A DNA stretch of 64,000 bases, from the NCBI RefSeq assembly GCF_014904745.1, contig NZ_JACZCS010000001.1:372001-436000 (forward strand), written 5' to 3'. This DNA is from Oricola nitratireducens. GTDB taxonomy: Bacteria; Pseudomonadota; Alphaproteobacteria; Rhizobiales; Rhizobiaceae. The stretch's first letter is position 1. Each line of letters starts with the position of its first letter. A model generated the notes under the pieces. The model was given only the letters and a program-made list of their open reading frames with translations, was not told the DNA's origin and searched no databases. The translations under genes were made by a program, and so were the position numbers. This document shows, piece after piece, positions 1 to 9,017 of the stretch.

Positions 1-527
1 CCGTCGAGATTGCCGGTCGGCTCGTCGGCGATCAGGATCTTGGGATCGGGCGCGAGCGCGCGGGCAATGGCGACGCGCTGCTGCTCGCCGCCCGACAGTT
101 GCCCCGGATAGTGGGTGACGCGGTCCTGCAATCCGACGGAAGCGAGTTCCCGTTCGGCCTTCTCGAAGGCGTTGCGCGCGCCGGCGAGTTCGAGCGGGAC
201 GGCGACGTTTTCGAGCGCCGTCATGTTCGGAATCAGATGGAAGGACTGGAAGACGATTCCGATGTTCTGGCCGCGAAAGGCGGCGATGGCATCCTCGCGC
301 ATCGCGTTGAGCGTCGCGCCGGCCACCTTCACGTCTCCGCGGTCGGGCCGTTCGAGACCGGAGAGAACCATCAGGAGCGTCGTCTTGCCCGATCCGGACG
401 GCCCGACAACGCCGACCGATTCTCCGGCGCCGATGTCGAGATGCACGCTTTTGAGGACATGGACGGCGTTAACGCCACTGCCGAGCTTCAGATCGACGTC
501 GGTGAGGGAAATGAGAGCTTCTGTCAC
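1..527 (-). CDS. ABC transporter ATP-binding protein, LolD/YbbA type (truncated by window edge)
   Basis: This is the N-terminal 175 residues of an ABC ATPase that energises an inner-membrane transporter or lipoprotein-release permease. Walker [10 protein letters not shown] lies at residues 42-50, the signature LSGGEQQR at about 144-151, and Walker [14 protein letters not shown] runs into the window edge. 'DEPTGNLD' is typical of the MacB/LolD/YbbA group. The start is a GTG at 525-527, because an in-frame TAG lies four codons upstream. It is divergent from a TesA-like esterase, the same neighbourhood as ybbA-tesA in E. coli, which favours a YbbA role over LolD (inference). The C-terminus is outside the window. 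Confidence 0.93.
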   Translation of the reverse strand, partial: MTEALISLTDVDLKLGSGVNAVHVLKSVHLDIGAGESVGVVGPSGSGKTTLLMVLSGLERPDRGDVKVAGATLNAMREDAIAAFRGQNIGIVFQSFHLIPNMTALENVAVPLELAGARNAFEKAERELASVGLQDRVTHYPGQLSGGEQQRVAIARALAPDPKILIADEPTGNLD

Positions 528-580
528 GGATGATCGATCCTATATGAACGGCATTGGGACAAAATGGTGTCGGAGCGGCG

Positions 581-1216
581 ATGTTCAAAGTCTGGTTACG
601 TATTTTTCTCCTCGCCGGTTTGCTGTTTGGCGCCGTTCGCCTCGCCGAGGCGGGCGAAACGCTCTCCGGCGTCGGGTTCGGCGACAGCCTGATGGCGGGA
701 TATCAGCTTGGCCCGGGCGAGGCCTTTCCCGACCGGCTGCAGGCGGCGCTCAGGTCCGAAGGCCACGACGTGACGATCGCCAATGCCGGGGTGTCCGGCG
801 ACACGACGGCGGACGGGCTGGCGCGACTCGACTGGTCGGTGCCCGACGGAACGGACTTCGTGATCCTGGAACTCGGCGCAAACGATGCGTTGCGCGGTCT
901 CTCACCGGACATCACGCGCGCCAATCTCGACAAGATGATCAGCCGGCTAAAGGAACGCGGCATCGACGTCATCCTCGCGGGCATGCTGGCGCCGCCGAAT
1001 ATGGGCGAGGATTATGCCGCGAAATTCGATGCGATCTTCCCGGAGCTGGCCGAAAAGTACAAATTGCCTTTCCACCGGTTTTTCCTCGACGGTGCGATCA
1101 CCGACCGCGCCAAACTGCTCGGCGACGGCATGCATCCCAACCCGGCCGGCGTCGATGCCATGGTGGCGAAAATCCTGCCCGTCATGCGGGATTATCTCGC
1201 CGCACGCGGCGACTAG
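581..1216 (+). CDS. tesA: Periplasmic SGNH/GDSL esterase (TesA/arylesterase family)
   Basis: A 211-residue secreted hydrolase of the SGNH superfamily (thioesterase I / lysophospholipase L1 / arylesterase). A signal peptide spans about residues 1-24, ending LAEA. The catalytic blocks are visible: GDSL at 34-37 (Ser36), block II Gly in AGVSGDTT (about 69-76), GAND at 99-102, and DGMHPN at 182-187 giving Asp182 and His185. The ATG at 581 has GGAG about 6 bases upstream. An in-frame TTG at 554 would give a longer product but lacks a ribosome site. It is divergent from the ABC ATPase gene. The family assignment is firm; the natural substrate is not predictable. Confidence 0.92.
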   Translation: MFKVWLRIFLLAGLLFGAVRLAEAGETLSGVGFGDSLMAGYQLGPGEAFPDRLQAALRSEGHDVTIANAGVSGDTTADGLARLDWSVPDGTDFVILELGANDALRGLSPDITRANLDKMISRLKERGIDVILAGMLAPPNMGEDYAAKFDAIFPELAEKYKLPFHRFFLDGAITDRAKLLGDGMHPNPAGVDAMVAKILPVMRDYLAARGD

Positions 1217-1360
1217 AAAGGTTTCCGCCGCGCGTGCGGACAGGCCCTGCGCCAAAGTCCGATCCCAGTTTTAGCTTGCGCGGTCAGCCGGTCCGTGATT
1301 CGATTCGGGTGGGGACAAAGTGATTTGCCTGTCACACTTCCGAGCACGGGGGAGAGCGTC

Positions 1361-1954
1361 ATGCCGCGTCTGTTTGCCGCCCTGGAAATTCCGCACAATG
1401 CGGCGATGTCCTTGTCATTGCTGCGTGGAGGACTGCCCGGCGCCCGCTGGATCGACGTCGAAAATTACCACCTGACACTGCGCTTTATCGGAGATGTGGA
1501 ACACCATGTCGCCGACGAGTTCGCCGATGCGCTGTCGCGGGTGCGGCGGTTCGAATTCCGGCTGGGACTGTCCGGTCTCGGCGTCTTCGGCGGCAAGAAG
1601 CCGCATTCGCTGTTCGCGACCCCCACAGCCTCGCCCGACCTGACCGAATTGCAGGCGGAAATCGATCGCATCTGCCAGCGGCTGCGGCTGCCAGCCGATC
1701 CGCGCAAGTTCACGCCGCATGTGACCATCGCGCGGCTGCGCAACACGCCGCCGGAACAGGTGGCGCGCTATCTGTCGGGCCGCGGCAATTTCCATGTGCC
1801 GCCGTTCGCGGTGAACCGGTTCGTCCTGATGTCGTCGCGGGAATCGGTCGGCGGCGGACCCTATATCGTCGAGGAAAGCTATCCGCTGACGCCGCGCATT
1901 TCGGTTCCCAACGTGGCAAAAAACGCGCCGGCCGCCGAGCGCCTGGTACGGTGA
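1361..1954 (+). CDS. thpR: RNA 2',3'-cyclic phosphodiesterase (2H family, ThpR/LigT)
   Basis: A 197-residue member of the 2H phosphoesterase superfamily that opens 2',3'-cyclic phosphates on RNA ends. Both HxTx catalytic signatures are present: HLTL at residues 37-40 and HVTI at 120-123, as expected for a bilobal ThpR. The start chosen is ATG 1361, preceded by a GGGGGAGA ribosome site; the reading frame is open further upstream. Its TGA overlaps the GTG start of the next gene (GTGA), so the two are probably translationally coupled. Cytoplasmic. Confidence 0.93.
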   Translation: MPRLFAALEIPHNAAMSLSLLRGGLPGARWIDVENYHLTLRFIGDVEHHVADEFADALSRVRRFEFRLGLSGLGVFGGKKPHSLFATPTASPDLTELQAEIDRICQRLRLPADPRKFTPHVTIARLRNTPPEQVARYLSGRGNFHVPPFAVNRFVLMSSRESVGGGPYIVEESYPLTPRISVPNVAKNAPAAERLVR

Positions 1955-2244
1955 GCCGGGAGAAACTCGACGCAGGCGCAATCGCCGCCGGGCTGGACAA
2001 GCTCGAGGGCTGGACCGTTGCGGACGACGGCAACGCGATCCGCAAGACCTTCAAGTTCAAGAATTTCCGCAAGGCTTTCGCCTTTATGACGGAGATGGCG
2101 ATCACGGCCGAAAAGATGAACCATCATCCCGAGTGGTTCAACGTCTACAACCGCGTCGAGGTCACCCTGACGACGCATGACGCCGGCGGCGTCACGGAGC
2201 TCGATCTCAAGCTCGCCGGCGCGATGGATGCGGCGGCCGCTTGA
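1951..2244 (+). CDS. phhB: Pterin-4-alpha-carbinolamine dehydratase
   Basis: A 97-residue, full-length PCD/DCoH family enzyme. It dehydrates 4a-hydroxytetrahydropterin, recycling the pterin cofactor of aromatic amino acid hydroxylases or molybdopterin-related chemistry. The family signature [11 protein letters not shown], then NRVEV and the [12 protein letters not shown] segment, are all intact, including the paired histidines. It starts at GTG 1951, overlapping the thpR stop. No phenylalanine hydroxylase gene is in the window, so the pathway it serves here is unknown. Confidence 0.93.
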   Translation: MSREKLDAGAIAAGLDKLEGWTVADDGNAIRKTFKFKNFRKAFAFMTEMAITAEKMNHHPEWFNVYNRVEVTLTTHDAGGVTELDLKLAGAMDAAAA

Positions 2245-2275
2245 AGCCGGCGGCACGGTTCACCACATTTGTCGC

Positions 2276-2707
2276 ATGAAAAACGGACAAGACGGCATGG
2301 ATGACGCGCTGATCGGCGAGATCCTCGAACCGGGCTCCGGCGAGGAGCAGAACCGTCGCGAGCAGCGTGTGCGCGAGCAGTTCTGGTCGACGGTCCGGAA
2401 GGCGGCGCGCAAGGTACCGTTCATGGAAGACGTCGTTGCCGGCTATTTCTGCGCGCTGGATCCGAAGACGCCGGCGCGGGTGCGCGGCATCCTTCTGGCC
2501 GCGCTCGCCTATTTCGTCCTGCCGCTCGATTTCATTCCCGATTTCCTGCTCGGCGTCGGCTTTACCGACGATGTCGCGGTGCTGATGGCGGCGCTCGGTG
2601 CGGTGCGCAGCAACATCACCGACGCACATCGCCTCGCGGCGCGCCGGGCGCTTGCCGATCACCGAAATGACGAGGCGGAAACGGATAATCCCGTAATCGA
2701 CGTTTGA
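2276..2707 (+). CDS. YkvA family (DUF1232) small membrane protein
   Basis: A 143-residue protein with the YkvA/DUF1232 core. A segment of about 25 residues reads VRGILLAALAYFVLPLDFIPDF, followed by a Gly/Asp turn (GFTDD) and a second hydrophobic stretch VAVLMAALGAV. The LPxDxIPD motif is the hallmark of the family, whose biochemical role is unknown. The N-terminus is charged and probably cytoplasmic. ATG 2276 is taken as the start; ATG 2297 is an alternative. It lies 31 bases after phhB and probably belongs to the same transcript. Confidence 0.85.
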   Translation: MKNGQDGMDDALIGEILEPGSGEEQNRREQRVREQFWSTVRKAARKVPFMEDVVAGYFCALDPKTPARVRGILLAALAYFVLPLDFIPDFLLGVGFTDDVAVLMAALGAVRSNITDAHRLAARRALADHRNDEAETDNPVIDV

Positions 2708-2727
2708 GCCCGTCCGACAGGCGCCGG

Positions 2728-3282
2728 TCAGGCCGACGGACCGTAAATCCCGGTATCGTCCAATGTGATCGAGGCAAGAACAGAGGCCGCACCCTGTGTC
2801 TGCCCGTCTTCACCCGCTTGCCGTTTTAGAGCGGCATCCAGCTTCTCGCCGTCATCACCCTGCGGATCGATAATGGCGTTGATCATCGAGTCGATCGACA
2901 TACCGAGCTTGTCCAGCCCCAGGTCCTTTTCGATCCCGGCAAGGACGAGGGAACCGTCGTCTTGTTTCTTGATCTCCGAAACCACCCTGCGGATGGCAGA
3001 GCCATAAGACGCCTGGCTGTCGTAATCGTCCATCTTGATCCCGAACGCTTCTCCGACCTTCTCCATCAGATCGAGCTTCATTTTGGTGACATCGACATGG
3101 TTTACGCTGAAAACGGATTCGGAGGCCGCTGCACGCGCGTCGCGGAAAGGATCGCCGACACCGTTGGCGGTTGCGACGATGTCATTTCCGACGGGAGCGG
3201 TGTCGCCGACCGCAGGCGAAGACGGCTGATACTGCCGCATGATCTGCAGGGCGGAGGAATTGATCGAAGAAATAGAGGTCAT
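2728..3282 (-). CDS. Conserved hypothetical protein, soluble, Ser/Asp-rich
   Basis: I do not recognise this 184-residue protein. It has no signal peptide or membrane segment. The N-terminus (MTSISSINSSALQIMRQY) is Ser-rich and polar, reminiscent of proteins exported without a cleaved signal, but that is only an impression. The middle is helical and charged (SAIRRVVSEIKKQDD) and the C-terminal third contains IIDPQGDDGEKLDAALKRQ. The ATG at 3282 has GGGAG about 8 bases upstream. It sits convergent to the ykvA-like gene and 158 bases downstream of, and in the same direction as, the ECF sigma gene, so it could be co-regulated with it. Confidence 0.6.
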   Translation of the reverse strand: MTSISSINSSALQIMRQYQPSSPAVGDTAPVGNDIVATANGVGDPFRDARAAASESVFSVNHVDVTKMKLDLMEKVGEAFGIKMDDYDSQASYGSAIRRVVSEIKKQDDGSLVLAGIEKDLGLDKLGMSIDSMINAIIDPQGDDGEKLDAALKRQAGEDGQTQGAASVLASITLDDTGIYGPSA

Positions 3283-3440
3283 GCCTGCTCCCGGCGGCAA
3301 TATCGTCTGACAATCATTGAAACGGTTTGCCGGAATCTGGGGCCCGGTATCATGCCGGCGCGAATCGATTATTACTCAATCAAGTATTAATTTCCTACAA
3401 ATTGTTTAATACTTTCACGCGGCCCCGGGCCGCGCGCCGA

Positions 3441-4019
3441 TTACGGGAAATCGGTATCGATCCGCGCGTCGCTTTCCAGCGCGGCGCGCATTCGCGCAAA
3501 GGCGAGGCGGATCCGCGACTTGACCGTGCCGAGCGGCAGCCCGGTTTCCTCGGCGATCTGGCTGTGTGATTGGCCGAGATAGAATGCCTTCCGGACGAGC
3601 TCCAGCTGTTCCGTCGGCAGGTCTTTCAGGGCCTCGCGGACGCGTTCGTCGCGCTGTTCCGACTCGAGGATGACATCGGCGGATTCCGGCTCGTCGGGCT
3701 GGAAAACCGGATCGTCGGGATCGAGCAGCCCCGACTTGTCGCGGCGGACCAGATCGATACGACGGTTGCGCGCGACGCGGAACAGCCAGGTGCCAAGCGA
3801 CGACTTCGCGGGATCGAACAGGTCCGCCTTGTGCCACAGCACCATCATCACCTCCTGGGTGAGTTCCTCGGCCTGGCCGGGCTCCAGCGCCATGCGGCGC
3901 AGGTAGGAATTGATGCGCGGGGCGAAGTGATCGAACAGTTCGGTGAAGGCTGTCCTGTCCCGGGACGTGGCAACTGCGCTTGCGAGCGCCGCAAAATGCT
4001 TGTGTTGCTTTTTGTCCAT
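3441..4019 (-). CDS. RNA polymerase ECF sigma factor, ECF11/RpoE(ChrR)-like
   Basis: A 192-residue extracytoplasmic-function sigma factor. Region 2 is clear (FTELFDHFAPRINSYLRRM ... AEELTQEVMMVLWHK ... TWLFRVARNRRIDLVRR), as is region 4 with its helix-turn-helix (LPTEQLELVRKAFYLGQS, then TGLPLGTVKSRIRLAFARMR). The region-2 sequence most resembles the ECF11 group, such as Rhodobacter RpoE, which answers singlet oxygen and is held by the zinc anti-sigma ChrR. No ChrR-like or other anti-sigma gene lies next to it, which is unusual. ATG 4019 is favoured because family members start near this point; an upstream ATG at 4115 would add 32 atypical residues. Confidence 0.92.
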   Translation of the reverse strand: MDKKQHKHFAALASAVATSRDRTAFTELFDHFAPRINSYLRRMALEPGQAEELTQEVMMVLWHKADLFDPAKSSLGTWLFRVARNRRIDLVRRDKSGLLDPDDPVFQPDEPESADVILESEQRDERVREALKDLPTEQLELVRKAFYLGQSHSQIAEETGLPLGTVKSRIRLAFARMRAALESDARIDTDFP

Positions 4020-4323
4020 TCGATCCGTCGGTTGCCAGAATTCCCGTTTTAAGTAGATCGGGGCAGGATCAGGTCCCGCTCGGCAATGATAGTGCCGCGA
4101 GGGCAGGTCTGTCATCCGCTTTGCGGAATAAAGTCAAACTCTTGCCGCTTTCCCGCTGCAATCGTCACGCGTTGGGACAACGGTGTCGCGCATCACAAGG
4201 CGGGCGGGCGAAAAGGGTAAAATCATTGGCGTTCCGTTCACGGTTTGGTAACCCTAACTCGTCCAGATTGGGTTAACCAAATCCTCATGTTTCATGCGTG
4301 ACCGACAAAAACCGGTAGGGAAT
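4020..4323. other. Divergent intergenic region between the ECF sigma gene and the IalB-like gene
   Basis: About 300 bases without a convincing gene. It must hold the promoters of both flanking genes. The one structure I can see is an inverted repeat near the IalB-like gene, listed separately. The reading frames here are short and lack ribosome sites. Confidence 0.6.
4242..4284. repeat. Imperfect inverted repeat upstream of the IalB-like gene
   Basis: GGTTTGGTAACCC (4242-4254) and GGGTTAACCAAATCC (4270-4284) are inverted copies with two single-base bulges and a 15-base spacer. No T-tract follows, so it is not an intrinsic terminator. It ends 39 bases before the ATG of the IalB-like gene and could be an operator or a 5'UTR hairpin. 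The right arm contains TTAACCAA, one base from the CtrA half-site TTAACCAT, but this alone is weak evidence. Confidence 0.45.
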
Positions 4324-4839
4324 ATGTTCACAAGAGCGAAAGTCTTCGCGGGATTGCTGGCAGCGAGTGTGCTTGCGAGCAGTGCGGCAAGCGCCATGGC
4401 GCAGACGCCGACACGCATCGGCGAGTTTAACGACTGGGGCGCGTTCAGCTATGATTCGGGCGGCGGCAAGGTTTGCTATGCGCTGTCCGTGCCGACCTCG
4501 AAAGAACCGGCCAATGTCGACCATGGCGACAATTTCTTCCTGGTGACGCAGCGCACCAAGCAGAACGTCACCTATGAACCGCAGTTCATGGCTGGCTACA
4601 CGCTGAAAGAAAGCTCCAAGGTCACGGTCAGCGTTGACGGAAAACCGTTTACGTTCTTCACCAAGGAAAATTCCGCATGGGTCGAGAATGCGGCTCAGGA
4701 ACCGGCGCTGGTGGCGGCGATGAAAGCAGGCACCAAAATGATCGTGAAGGCGGTGTCGCGGCGTGGCACCAACACGACCTATGAATATTCGCTGTCCGGC
4801 GTGACGGCGGCGCTCGACGCCATTCAGAACTGCAAATAA
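4324..4839 (+). CDS. IalB family periplasmic protein (invasion-associated locus B)
   Basis: A 171-residue secreted protein. The signal peptide is about residues 1-27, with cleavage likely after ASAMA. The mature part has the IalB pattern: an N-terminal GEFNDWGAFSYD block, the GKVCYAL motif with one Cys, a central FMAGYTLKE beta segment, and a C-terminal Cys in IQNCK that could pair with the first. The family was named in Bartonella and is widespread in Hyphomicrobiales; its molecular function is unsettled. ATG 4324 fits the signal peptide and has a short GGGA upstream; an in-frame ATG at 4294 would spoil the leader. Confidence 0.86.
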   Translation: MFTRAKVFAGLLAASVLASSAASAMAQTPTRIGEFNDWGAFSYDSGGGKVCYALSVPTSKEPANVDHGDNFFLVTQRTKQNVTYEPQFMAGYTLKESSKVTVSVDGKPFTFFTKENSAWVENAAQEPALVAAMKAGTKMIVKAVSRRGTNTTYEYSLSGVTAALDAIQNCK

Positions 4840-4962
4840 CGCACTATATACGCCGTAACGGACGATGCCGGGACCTGATCCCGGCTTTCGCCGTTTGAGG
4901 CAACGTGACGCGGCGTCCCCGGTATGATAAGGCGCGCATCTTGCAGACATGACGGATTGACC

Positions 4963-6198
4963 ATGGGCGTTTCCATCGACCTGACAGAAAGCGCTGTGCG
5001 CGAGGCGCCCGGCGAGACCGCGCGATTGGCGGCGGCCGAAAAGCCGACGCTGATCGGCCTGACCCGCGCGCAACTCGGCGACGCGCTGAAGGACGCCGGC
5101 GTGCCGGAACGCCAGGTGAAGATGCGCGTCCAGCAATTGTGGCACTGGCTTTATGTGCGTGGCGTTTCCGATTTCGACGACATGACGAATGTGTCGAAGG
5201 ACCTGCGCGCGATGCTGAAGGAGAATTTCTCCATCGCGCGGCCGGAAATCGTCGAGGAGCAGGTTTCCAACGACGGCACGCGCAAATGGCTGCTGCGGTT
5301 TCCGCCGCGCGGCGCCGGCCGTCCGGTCGAGGTCGAGACCGTCTATATCCCCGAGGAGGGGCGCGGCACGTTGTGCGTTTCGAGCCAGGTCGGCTGCACG
5401 CTGACCTGCACCTTCTGTCACACCGGCACGCAACGCCTCGTGCGCAATCTCACCTCCGAGGAAATCGTGTCGCAGCTGCTACTGGCGCGCGACCGGCTCG
5501 GCGATTTTCCCGACAAGGACACGCCGCAGGGCGCCATCGTTCCGTCGGAAGGCCGCAAGGTGTCCAACGTCGTGATGATGGGCATGGGCGAACCGCTCTA
5601 CAATTACGACAATGTGCGCGACGCGCTGCTCGTCTTCGCCGACGGCGACGGGCTTTCGCTGTCGAAGCGCCGCATCACGCTGTCGACCTCCGGCGTCGTG
5701 CCCGGGATCGTGAAGATAGGCGAGGAGACCGGCGTCATGCTGGCGATCTCGCTGCATGCGACCAACGACGAACTGCGCGACGTGCTGGTGCCGATCAACA
5801 AGAAGTATCCGCTCAAAGACCTGCTCGATGCCTGCCGGGCCTATCCCGGCCTGTCGAACGCGCGGCGCATCACTTTCGAATATGTCATGCTGAAGGGCGT
5901 TAATGACGGCCTCGCCGACGCGAAACAACTGGTGACACTGCTGAAGGGCATCCCGGCCAAGATCAATCTTATCCCGTTCAACAAGTGGCCGGGCTCGAAC
6001 TACGAATGTTCCGACTGGGAGCAGATCGAGAAATTCGCCGATTTCATCAACGCCAACGGCTATGCCTCGCCGATCCGCACGCCGCGCGGCCAGGACATCC
6101 TCGCCGCCTGTGGCCAGCTCAAGTCAGCGTCGGAACGGATGAAGAAGACCGAGCGGCTTGCCTATGAAGCGATGATGATCGCCGGGCACGGCGAATAG
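4963..6198 (+). CDS. rlmN: Dual-specificity 23S rRNA/tRNA (adenine C2) methyltransferase RlmN
   Basis: A 411-residue radical-SAM methyltransferase that makes m2A2503 in 23S rRNA and m2A37 in some tRNAs. The iron-sulfur motif CTLTCTFC (Cx3Cx2C) is followed by [10 protein letters not shown]. The [14 protein letters not shown] block, the STSGVVPGI segment and the C-terminal [11 protein letters not shown], carrying the methyl-accepting Cys, are all present. ATG 4963 is chosen from family length and the preceding intergenic space. It is a single gene, convergent with the LysE gene. Confidence 0.97.
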   Translation: MGVSIDLTESAVREAPGETARLAAAEKPTLIGLTRAQLGDALKDAGVPERQVKMRVQQLWHWLYVRGVSDFDDMTNVSKDLRAMLKENFSIARPEIVEEQVSNDGTRKWLLRFPPRGAGRPVEVETVYIPEEGRGTLCVSSQVGCTLTCTFCHTGTQRLVRNLTSEEIVSQLLLARDRLGDFPDKDTPQGAIVPSEGRKVSNVVMMGMGEPLYNYDNVRDALLVFADGDGLSLSKRRITLSTSGVVPGIVKIGEETGVMLAISLHATNDELRDVLVPINKKYPLKDLLDACRAYPGLSNARRITFEYVMLKGVNDGLADAKQLVTLLKGIPAKINLIPFNKWPGSNYECSDWEQIEKFADFINANGYASPIRTPRGQDILAACGQLKSASERMKKTERLAYEAMMIAGHGE

Positions 6199-6206
6199 GC
6201 TGATCC

Positions 6207-6851
6207 CTAGCGCGACTGGGTAAGCAGGATCTTCACCGCGAAGGCGGAGAAGACGCTGGCCATCAGCCAGTCGATGACGCGGGTGACGACCGGCTTTTGC
6301 CTGAGCGTTGCCGACATCCAGCCGGCGGCCAGCACCATCGCGGAGGTGATCGGTATGGCGATGACCATGAACAGTGCGCCGAGGAAGAAGAACTTGCCGG
6401 TCGCATGCGGATCGCCGGCGGCGACGAATTGCGGCAGGAAAGTCATGAAGAACAGGATGATCTTCGGGTTGAGCAGGTTGATGCCGATGCCGGTCAGGAA
6501 ACTGGCGCCGACATGCGGCGCCTGCCGTTTTTCCGTCTTCATCGTCAGCGAGGAACCGTTGCGGATCGCGTCGATGGCGAGCCAGACGAGGTAGCCAGCG
6601 CCGACGACCTTGAGTGTGGCGAAGGCGGCGGGCGCGGCGACGATCAGCGCCGACAGGCCGAGCGCGACCATGGACGTATGGATGGCGACGCCGGCATAGG
6701 CGCCGAACATGCAGGCGAAACCGGCGGCGCGGCCCTGGCTGAGCGTCCGCGACAGGAACAGCGTCATATCGGGTCCGGGCGTGATCGCGAGGACGATCGC
6801 GGCGACGGAAAATGCGGCCAGCGTCGGCCAATCGGGAATGAAGACAGGCAT
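6207..6851 (-). CDS. LysE/RhtB family amino acid exporter
   Basis: A 214-residue inner-membrane protein with about six hydrophobic helices. The family signature near the N-terminus is ITPGPDMTLFLSRTLSQGR, followed by a Gly-rich helix (GFACMFGAYAG) and, in the middle, GIGINLLNPKIILFF, which matches the LNPK motif of LysE/RhtB carriers. Such proteins export amino acids or related metabolites; the substrate is not predictable. The ATG at 6851 opens directly into the first helix; a start further upstream is possible but adds an Arg/His-rich tail. It is divergent from the PAP2 gene. Confidence 0.9.
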   Translation of the reverse strand: MPVFIPDWPTLAAFSVAAIVLAITPGPDMTLFLSRTLSQGRAAGFACMFGAYAGVAIHTSMVALGLSALIVAAPAAFATLKVVGAGYLVWLAIDAIRNGSSLTMKTEKRQAPHVGASFLTGIGINLLNPKIILFFMTFLPQFVAAGDPHATGKFFFLGALFMVIAIPITSAMVLAAGWMSATLRQKPVVTRVIDWLMASVFSAFAVKILLTQSR

Positions 6852-6938
6852 TGCGGCGTGATCTCGTTTGCGTCGATGCGCCCGGACTTGCAGGGTGTGG
6901 CGCACCATGCCACAGGGAACGCCGAACCAACAAGGACC

Positions 6939-7697
6939 GTGACACTCTTGCCGATACCGCGCGCCAACAATCCGTTCGGGCCGCTCGCCGATCCGCTCGT
7001 CGCTACCGTCGCGGCGGCAGTGTGGTTCGTGCTGCTGCTGCAGTTCCGCCTCGCGCCGCAGCTGGATCTCGCGGTGTCAGGCTGGTTCTTCGATTCGGCC
7101 GCCTGCGCGGCGACCGAGCGGGCCAACGGCATGGGCTGTTCGGGTTTCCCGTTCGCCGGCACGCCGGTCCTCTACAGCATTCGCGAAATCCTCCATCCGT
7201 TGCCGGCGATTCTCGGCATCATCGCCCTGATCGTGCTGGCGGCCGAATTATGGGCGGGACGGCGCTGGCGCAATGCCGCCGTGCGGCTGAAGACGGTGCT
7301 GGTGGCGGCCCTGATTCTCGGACCCGGTCTGATCGTCAACGGCGTTCTGAAGGCGCATTGGGGCCGTCCGCGGCCGTGGATGACAGAGGATTTCGGCGGC
7401 TGGCTCGCTTTTGTCGAGGCGGGCACCAGGACCAGTCTTTGCGCGTCGAACTGTTCCTTCGTCTCCGGCGAGGCGGCAGCAGCGGGATGGCTGATGTGTA
7501 TCGCTTTGCTACTCGCCGTTCATCGCTACGTCTGGTCGGCGCTTGCCGTCGGGGTGGTTGCCGTCGCCATGGCCGTGCTGCGCGTCGCCTTCGGCGCGCA
7601 CTATCTTTCCGATGCCGTTCTCGGCTTCACCATGACCATCGTGATCTTTCTGGTTCTGGCCGCATTCGCCGAATGGACGGTGGCGCGGCAGCGCTAA
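6939..7697 (+). CDS. PAP2-family membrane phosphatase
   Basis: An inner-membrane acid phosphatase-like protein of about 252 residues with five or six helices. Motif 1 of the PAP2 superfamily is present (KAHWGRPRP, Kx6RP), as is motif 3 (RVAFGAHYLSD, Rx5Hx3D). Motif 2 reads FVSGEA, so the usual His of PSGH is Glu, which may alter catalysis. Substrates in the family include lipid A phosphates, undecaprenyl pyrophosphate and phosphatidyl glycerophosphate. The start is uncertain: GTG 6939 has an AAGGA very close upstream, while TTG 6948 and ATG 6876 are also in frame. Confidence 0.85.
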   Translation: MTLLPIPRANNPFGPLADPLVATVAAAVWFVLLLQFRLAPQLDLAVSGWFFDSAACAATERANGMGCSGFPFAGTPVLYSIREILHPLPAILGIIALIVLAAELWAGRRWRNAAVRLKTVLVAALILGPGLIVNGVLKAHWGRPRPWMTEDFGGWLAFVEAGTRTSLCASNCSFVSGEAAAAGWLMCIALLLAVHRYVWSALAVGVVAVAMAVLRVAFGAHYLSDAVLGFTMTIVIFLVLAAFAEWTVARQR

Positions 7698-7784
7698 TCA
7701 AAGCAAACCGCTTGCACCGCCGCGCAAACGCAATATGGTGCGCGCGATTTTCCCAATCCCGCAATCGACTGGAACAGAAGCGAA

Positions 7785-9011
7785 ATGAGTGCCGCAAAGA
7801 AAGACGTCAAAAAGGTCGTGCTCGCCTATTCGGGCGGACTCGACACTTCCATCATTCTGAAATGGCTGCAGACCGAACTCGGCGCCGAAGTCGTGACGTT
7901 TACCGCCGATCTCGGACAGGGCGACGAGCTCGAGCCGGCGCGCAAGAAGGCCGAGATGCTCGGCATCAAGGAAATCTATATCGAGGATTTGCGCGAGGAA
8001 TTCATCCGCGATTTCGTCTTCCCGATGTTTCGCGCCAACACCGTCTACGAGGGCGTCTACCTGCTTGGCACGTCGATCGCGCGGCCGCTGATTTCCAAGC
8101 GCCTCGTCGAAATTGCCGAGGAAACCGGCGCCGACGCCATCGCGCATGGCGCCACCGGCAAGGGCAACGACCAGGTCCGTTTCGAACTGTCGGCCTATGC
8201 ACTCAATCCGGACATCAAGGTGATCGCGCCGTGGCGCGATTGGACCTTCAAGTCACGCACCGACCTGATCAATTTCGCGCGGGATCACCAGATCCCGGTG
8301 CCGAAGGACAAGCATGGCGAGGCGCCGTTCTCGGTCGATGCAAACATGCTGCACTCCTCTTCCGAGGGCAAGGTGCTGGAAGATCCGTGGATGGAAGCGC
8401 CGGAATATGTCCACATGCGCACCGTCTCGCCGATGGACGCGCCAGACGAGGCGACCGAGATCGAAATTGAGTTCAGGAACGGCGACGCGGTCGCGCTGAA
8501 CGGCAAGGCAATGTCGCCGGCGACCCTGTTCGCTGCGCTGAACGATCTCGGCCGCGACAACGGCATCGGTCGGATCGACCTCGTTGAAAACCGATTCGTC
8601 GGGATGAAATCGCGCGGGGTCTACGAGACGCCGGGCGGCACCATCCTGCTCGCCGCTCACCGCGCCATGGAATCGATCACGCTCGACCGTGGCGCCATGC
8701 ACCTGAAGGACGAATTGATGCCGCGCTACGCGGAACTGATCTATAACGGCTTCTGGTTCTCGCCGGAGCGCGAGATGCTGCAGGCGGCGATCGACCACAG
8801 CCAGAAGGATGTCGAGGGCACGGTCCGTCTGAAGCTCTACAAAGGCAATGTCATAACCACCGGCCGCAAGTCGCCGAAATCGCTCTACTCGGAAGAGCTT
8901 GTCACTTTCGAGGACGATCGCGGCGCTTACGACCAGAAGGACGCGGCGGGCTTCATCCGGCTCAATGCGCTACGCTTGCGCACGCTGGCGGCGCGCAAGC
9001 GCAACAGCTGA
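7785..9011 (+). CDS. argG: Argininosuccinate synthase
   Basis: A 408-residue enzyme that joins citrulline and aspartate using ATP, the penultimate step of arginine synthesis. The N-type ATP pyrophosphatase loop AYSGGLDTS is at residues 14-22. [15 protein letters not shown] and the [16 protein letters not shown] block follow in the usual order. Length and start (ATG 7785) are typical. It is monocistronic: the MFS gene lies convergent 6 bases after the stop. Confidence 0.98.
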   Translation: MSAAKKDVKKVVLAYSGGLDTSIILKWLQTELGAEVVTFTADLGQGDELEPARKKAEMLGIKEIYIEDLREEFIRDFVFPMFRANTVYEGVYLLGTSIARPLISKRLVEIAEETGADAIAHGATGKGNDQVRFELSAYALNPDIKVIAPWRDWTFKSRTDLINFARDHQIPVPKDKHGEAPFSVDANMLHSSSEGKVLEDPWMEAPEYVHMRTVSPMDAPDEATEIEIEFRNGDAVALNGKAMSPATLFAALNDLGRDNGIGRIDLVENRFVGMKSRGVYETPGGTILLAAHRAMESITLDRGAMHLKDELMPRYAELIYNGFWFSPEREMLQAAIDHSQKDVEGTVRLKLYKGNVITTGRKSPKSLYSEELVTFEDDRGAYDQKDAAGFIRLNALRLRTLAARKRNS

Positions 9012-9017
9012 CAGCGA

